Assembly (NCBI GenBank): GCA_025200525.1
Contig: CM045761.1
Span: 103,330,182 to 103,394,181 of the forward strand
Length of the DNA: 64,000 nucleotides
Source of the DNA: Camellia lanceoleosa
Taxonomy: Eukaryota > Streptophyta > Magnoliopsida > Ericales > Theaceae
Reading direction: 5' to 3'
In this document: piece by piece, positions 59,201-64,000 of the stretch
Layout of the letters: each line of letters starts with the position of its first letter
How positions within the stretch are numbered: the first letter of the stretch is position 1
The notes under the pieces: model-generated
What the model was told of the DNA's origin: nothing
The model's database searches: none
The model's input: the letters and a program-made list of their open reading frames with translations, nothing else
Translations under genes and position numbers: made by a program

Positions 59201-61050
59201 GCCTCTCAAGAGCAAACCGAAAGGCGTTTCGGGGTGAAGACCGAGTGCATGCATCCTTCATTACCCAAGGCAGAGCTGAGGCAGTCTAGTTTAAATATCT
59301 TGCATGATTAGTTAGTTGTTTTAATTAACTAGTTTGCTAATTAGTTAAAGTGTTGTAATAATTAGTAAGTAGTTTTCTAGTTATTCAATTGGTTGTGTAA
59401 TAGTGAGTCTAATTAGTTTAATTAGATTAGTTGGTTAGCTTAGCTTAAATTAGCTTAGCTTAATTTATTCAGACCCTCCTTCGCGAAGGCATATTGTTGT
59501 AATAAGTGTGCGTGTGTGTGTGTGCATGTCTTCTAATCATACGTCTTTCTCCCTTTTACTTAACCGCTTTCGTTGGTTAGTTTAGGGCACGTTTTGATTA
59601 GCGTATCTTATGCTTGCATGTTTGCATCATTCATTTGTATTGCATGTACCAGGCTGGGCACATCATTTAAACTACATCGTATTTCAATATACTTCTTTGA
59701 ATACGTGTATCAATTGTTGCATTCATATGTCATCTTAGATAGCCGAGCCTATTTAGTTGCATTATTGTATGTGTTGCATTAGGCATCTAGCATAGTTAGA
59801 ATTGTGCATTGTTTCTAACCAGTTTTTATTTTGGCTCAGAGTACACTGTAAGTTTTACGTTTTAGCATACTTGCATGAGTGTGCGTGTTGCCATGATAGC
59901 ATGCTTGCCATGAGGCTATTTGCTTAAATGCTTAACTGCATGAATGCCTGTGCGTGAAGGTTTGATTGCCTGAATTGGAACAACTCGATGATTATGAGTT
60001 TTAAGCCCACTTTGTGAAGTGGCAAAATCATGTTTTAAGCCCACTTGAGGTGGCAAATCCATGCTTTAGCCCACTTGCGGGTGGCATTTTCAAACCATTT
60101 TCAAAAACAAACATGAGTTGTTTTGTTCCAATTCTCGTGATTGAGTCAATTGTTGCATTCATATGCCATCTTAGATAGCCGAGCCTATTTAGTTGCATTA
60201 TTGCATGTGTTGCATTAGGCATCTAGCATAGTTAGAATCATGCATTGTTTCTAACCAGTTTTTGTTTTGGCTCAGAGTACACTGTAAGTTTTACGCTTTA
60301 GCATACTTGCATGAGTGTGAGTGTTGTCATGATAGCATGCTTTCCATGAGGCTATTTGCTTAAATGCTTAACTGCATGAATGTCTGTGGGTGAAGGTTTG
60401 ATTGCCTGAATTGGAACAACTCGAAGATTGTGAGTTTTAAGCCCACTTTGCGAAGTGGCAAAATCATATTTTAAGCCCACTTGAGGTGGCAAATTCGCGC
60501 TTTAACCCACTTGAGGGTGGCATTTTCAAACCATTTTCAAAAACAAGCATAAGTTGTTTTGTTTTAATTCTCGTGATTGAGTCTATACTTGTATATGTGC
60601 GCCACATAGTAAAGTTAGCTAATAATCAAAATAAGAACACATGTGTTTACAAAGCAACATATTATGCTTAGTAGAGACCGATCCTTTGATCGGACGAGCG
60701 GGGGTGCTCATTTCAGGACCTTTCCCTCTTGTACCCAAGTTCAAGAGCCGAGGCAACTTTGGTGATGACGGACATGTGGCCTTTGGCACGAGTCAGGGTT
60801 TCCTAAATTTCCCAAAAATAAAACATTTAGGTCGCGACTCTATAATCTGGCAAAGCAGCCCAGTTTTGGCATTATTTGATTCAAAATCTGATTTTCCAAA
60901 ATGATTTGCCGAATTGGACTCTTTGGTGTTTATCAGTCTCACATTGCACTTTGTGAGATTAGATTCAGAACCGTGACAGGAGTCTGAACTGTAGTAAAAC
61001 CAATTCGCGCCTCTCTGAAAGGGGGGCGCGCAAAGAAAGTCGGGTCTAAA
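56245..61050 (+). repeat. Element 2 3' LTR (4806 bp)
   Basis: Starts TGTAGACACCCC; the end reads GTCTAAA where the 5' copy has GTCTACA, so the terminal CA has become AA. It is about 450 bases longer than the 5' LTR without insertions, explained by a 436-bp tandem duplication at 59711-60582. TATA box at 57082-57089. Confidence 0.88.
59711..60582 (+). repeat. 436-bp tandem duplication inside the 3' LTR
   Basis: The sequence starting CAATTGTTGCATTCATATG at 59711 begins again at 60147. The 5' LTR has it only once (about 45808). The hairpin trio is therefore present twice in this LTR. The two copies differ at several sites, so the duplication is not recent. Confidence 0.85.
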
Positions 61051-61153
61051 GTAGGCCTAAATCCTTCGTCGCAAAGTCAATAAATTACTTAACACCTTGT
61101 TGGTACTCTTTACTTTTCAACCTATCTTTTATCATCATCCAACTCTTGTCCAT
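61051..61153 (-). pseudogene. TNP2-type transposase, first 34 codons
   Basis: Reading down from the ATG at 61153-61151: MDKSWMMIKDRLKSKEYQQG, one stop (TAA, probably from GAA), FIDFATKDLGL. This is the very N-terminus of the plant transposase-associated domain, whose usual form begins MD.SWM. Joined at the target-site duplication it runs in frame into DDIRFPC at 33470 on the far side of element 2. It places the 5' end of the CACTA gene here. Confidence 0.85.
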
Positions 61154-63540
61154 CTTTTGAACCCTACAAGTCAAGCAAACATTAACGTAGCAATGGATAA
61201 CAAATAAACAAAAATACTCAACAACGGAATGGTATTATCGTATATTTTGACTTTTTAATTATCTTAATCAAAAAGTCAACACCCAAATGGTGCCTAAGTG
61301 TGCACCTAGCTTGCCTAGGCTCGGAACTTTCTCCAAATTTTTATGGTTTTTGATGTTTGTTGAAAGGTTTCATAAAGACTAGATAAAATAAACCAACATG
61401 TCTAAAAAAAAAAATTAAAAAAAAAAAAAAACTAATCTAAACATGTATTAAAAAGGGTTATATGTTATGTGGTTCAATATTTAATTTTTTTTTTTTTTTT
61501 GTGATAAAGACAAGCATTTTAAAAATTGCTAGCACCGAAAAAGTTGTCAGAAAGTTGTTGCAAAGTTGCTAATATCGGATGGTGGTGAGGTGAATAGAAA
61601 GGTGACTACATATGTGACATTTGAATAGATAGATGAGAAAATTTTTCGATATGTAATGCTTATAATTGAAGGAGTTGATATTTTTATAAAAAGTTGAGAG
61701 CTTTGAAACTTCTTTATAGGTTGTGTGATGCAATCAAACCCTAGGTGTGTTGCTAAGGGATTCTAGGAGTGATTCCTAGACCTATTTTCTTCTTTTCCTT
61801 TCTTCCTTTCTTTCTTCAATTCCTGTAGCCTGTTCACAGCACCCTTAAAATGGCCTATAAACAATGTAAAATCAGCCCCAAAGCCTACTATTGTGGCTGT
61901 CCCTAATCATCCTGCATCACACTTGGCTCTTGATTTTCAAGTTTAATGCAATCATTTATCTCCTGACAAGAAAAAGGTTATTCATAACAAAATATATTAC
62001 TAAATCTTGTGTGGCTAAAGTTCATAATTATTTGTGTTGTTTTTTGGTTCTTATCATTACGTAATGAGCCCTATCATGCAGCTTAAAAGCATTGTTCAGT
62101 ACATCTCTCACGAGAAGTAGTCTACTTCACAAGGCCCTATTGTTTCCTCTCCGTGATAGAAACTCATTCAATTTTTAAAGATTTGGATCCTAATTGGAAA
62201 ATTAAAGAGCGTATGGATTTTTTTGAACATCATAATCACATCTTCGAATGAATATTTACACTTTACACAAGCAACCATAAGATATACTTTTTGGGGTAAT
62301 TACATAAAAAATGAAGGGACCATATGCACGTATATTTTTATATATATACAAATTTGGTTTTCATATATGCAATAAGGGGACCATTTTTTTTTTTTCCCGG
62401 CTCTCATTGTAGCATTAGGTAAAAATGAGGGCCCTATAATTATTATTTTATATTTTTGCTGTCTTTTCTTTTTTTATAAAAAACACAGCCTAAGTGATTG
62501 GGCAATTTTGCATAGATTATTTGTTCGTTAATTATCCAAAATTATTGACACATAGAGGGAGACATATAAGCCTTCTCATAAGTGAACCATATAATTGAGG
62601 GGGACCATATATAAAAATGAATGCTTGATAAACTAAAGCACATAGAGGACATGAAATCTTTACTTCTATTAAGTAACCTCATAATTGAGGGGGAGATAAT
62701 CTAATTGATATGCAATCTAATTGAATACAACTGAAAAATAATTTAAATATCAACCAGATATTCGTTAATTTTTCTTTCCCTTTCTTCAATAAATAATCAC
62801 AAACAAGAATCAGGTTGCTTTGATATTTTATTCCTTAGTAGTTAGTTCGAATCTGTCAATAACTAGATCACAATATATTAAGTGAAGTCGATCATGTAGA
62901 GACCTCAATCTTGTCGTTGTCTATTTTATTTTTTCTATTTCCCCTTACACATTCATGTAGCATCACATTCTTGAAAGAACTCATGGCTTACAAACTGACA
63001 GCACCAAATTCATAAGTTAGTCATGCAATATGCATCCATGGACCACGCATAATTTTATATTTCACCGATCAATCTTGGTCTAATCAATTTTCAAATTGTA
63101 ATTAAAAAAGGTAGAATTTAAAACATTACTCTTATATGTTTGATTTCCTCGACATTACCGCAGCAGGTAAAATGGCAACAACAAAGACCTCATAACGAAT
63201 TTATATAGTTCTCTTTAATTATCAATATGTGTGTTAAGCATTCACGAAACTATATAAATAGGCTATAAAATTCTTGAAATTCTGCAAAATCACAACAAAG
63301 TACATAGCTTTTACCTATAATAAGTACCAAAAAAATAAAAGAAATGGGCTCCAAAACAAACAATGGCATAAGTCCTTTTTCAAGTACATCCAAGTAGGTG
63401 GTGAAACAAGACAATAAAAGAAAAATCAATGGCATAAGTCATTTTTCAAATAGATATAAATTTGAAAATCCTATAAATCAATGAAAACCTTACGTGCCTT
63501 TATTCAAAGCAGGCATAGAAAACACAAGAAGTAAATCACT
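61154..63540. other. AT-rich DNA: CACTA 5' flank and unassigned intergenic sequence
   Basis: The first few hundred bases should be the CACTA 5' UTR and terminus, but no TTCTTGTAGTG end is visible. A-rich runs lie at 61408-61434 and a T run near 61483-61500. The remainder is AT-rich with no gene recognised; the 61-codon minus frame at 63250-63435 has no recognisable domain. Confidence 0.45.
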
Positions 63541-63544
63541 CAAA

Positions 63545-63799
63545 AGGGGGAAATAAAGAAAGGGGGGGAGAGAGAGAGAGAAAGAGAGAAAGCAACAGAC
63601 ATAGACAGAGACTGTGAGTGAGAGAGTTCGAGCAAGAGAAAGAGAAAGAGAGAGAGAAGCCTGCAATACATGTACAAAGCATTATATATACACAGACACA
63701 CACATATTAAACATCATTTTCAAAATTTTTAATCAATTACAGCCACATATTTGAATGAACCCTACAGCAACAATATCAGAAAATAGAGAAACACAGAAA

Positions 63800-63835
<36 letters not shown>

Positions 63836-63960
63836 AATAGACAGAGACAGAGACAGACAGATAGATTGTATGAGAGAGCTCGAGTGAGAAAGTAAGAGAC
63901 GGACACACAGACAGACTGAGAAGCAGAGTGCGAGAGAGAGAGAGAGAGAACCTGTGATGT
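63545..63960. repeat. GA/AG microsatellites
   Basis: Three GA-rich stretches (about 63565-63660, 63800-63845, 63928-63950) separated by AC- and AT-rich DNA. On the minus strand these are CT repeats like the one before the transporter gene, so they may lie near a promoter of a gene outside the window. The window ends in GGCGGTGGCGGTGGTG. Confidence 0.7.
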
Positions 63961-64000
63961 GCGACTATAACGATGGTAATTTGTGGCGGTGGCGGTGGTG

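Larger units (their letters stand above)
33480..61050 (+). mobile_element. Element 2: non-autonomous Tat/Ogre-like LTR retrotransposon with gag only, holding nested solo LTRs
   Basis: Spans 27.6 kb, of which 8.9 kb (34706-43606) is nested DNA, leaving about 18.7 kb. 5' LTR 33480-34705 plus 43607-46720; PBS 46726-46743; gag relic 47681-50050; noncoding interior with several arrays; PPT 56231-56244; 3' LTR 56245-61050. It belongs to a subfamily sister to element 1: same PBS, leader, gag and block order, but diverged LTRs and different tandem arrays. No pol motif was found. Roughly 9-10% divergence between the outer parts of the two LTRs and the stop-riddled gag make it older than element 1. Confidence 0.9.

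Overview
This window is nuclear DNA of a flowering plant, most likely a eudicot. The evidence is a dicot-style sucrose/H+ symporter gene with GT-AG introns, a plant LINE, an En/Spm (CACTA) transposon, MITEs, and very large LTR retrotransposons whose primer binding sites match plant tRNA-Arg(ACG). I cannot name the species. Only one host gene is recognisable. About 80% of the window is mobile DNA.

Layout: 1-1044 is AT-rich intergenic DNA. 1045-3060 is a 5'-truncated LINE on the minus strand. 3741-6125 is a four-exon sucrose transporter (SUT/SUC) locus with its promoter; two small indels in T runs break exon 1. 6560-6904 is a long-TIR MITE. 7081-8329 begins an 880-bp tandem duplication, each unit carrying a ~395-bp CACTA-type MITE. 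The second MITE is split by retroelement 1 (8330-25732, TSD CAAAT), and the undamaged first unit serves as a paralogous empty site. The duplication resumes at 25738 and runs into a ~75-80-bp tandem repeat ending near 26575.

A decayed CACTA element starts with its terminal CACTACAAGAA at 27046. It carries a 161-162-bp tandem repeat with a GC hairpin in each monomer, and the 5' part of a TNP2-type transposase gene on the minus strand (32858-33479). Retroelement 2 (33480-61050, TSD GTGGG/GTAGG) is inserted in codon 35 of that gene; the first 34 codons are at 61051-61153. The 5' LTR of element 2 holds a reverse solo LTR (C, 34706-43606), which holds another reverse solo LTR (B, 38297-43047, TSD GGGAG). 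The nest is therefore four layers deep: CACTA > element 2 > C > B.

Elements 1 and 2 are related, giant (17.4 kb, and about 18.7 kb without nested insertions), non-autonomous Ty3/Gypsy Tat/Ogre-like elements. Each has LTRs over 4 kb, a tRNA-Arg PBS, one gag-like frame with two zinc-knuckle modules, no recognisable protease, RT, RNase H or integrase, and a PPT. They resemble the described TR-GAG class. Between gag and the 3' LTR they share conserved noncoding blocks separated by element-specific tandem repeats.

The most unusual signals are in this noncoding part. Otherwise unrelated tandem repeats are mostly built from short inverted repeats that keep their pairing while their sequence changes. 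Three phased hairpins with compensatory changes lie in U5 about 0.5 kb before the PBS. A homopurine tract and a conserved CTACGTA...TACGTAG hairpin recur at matching places. Element 1 keeps an open 571-codon frame although the capsid core has been removed in frame. All identity and divergence statements are by-eye estimates.
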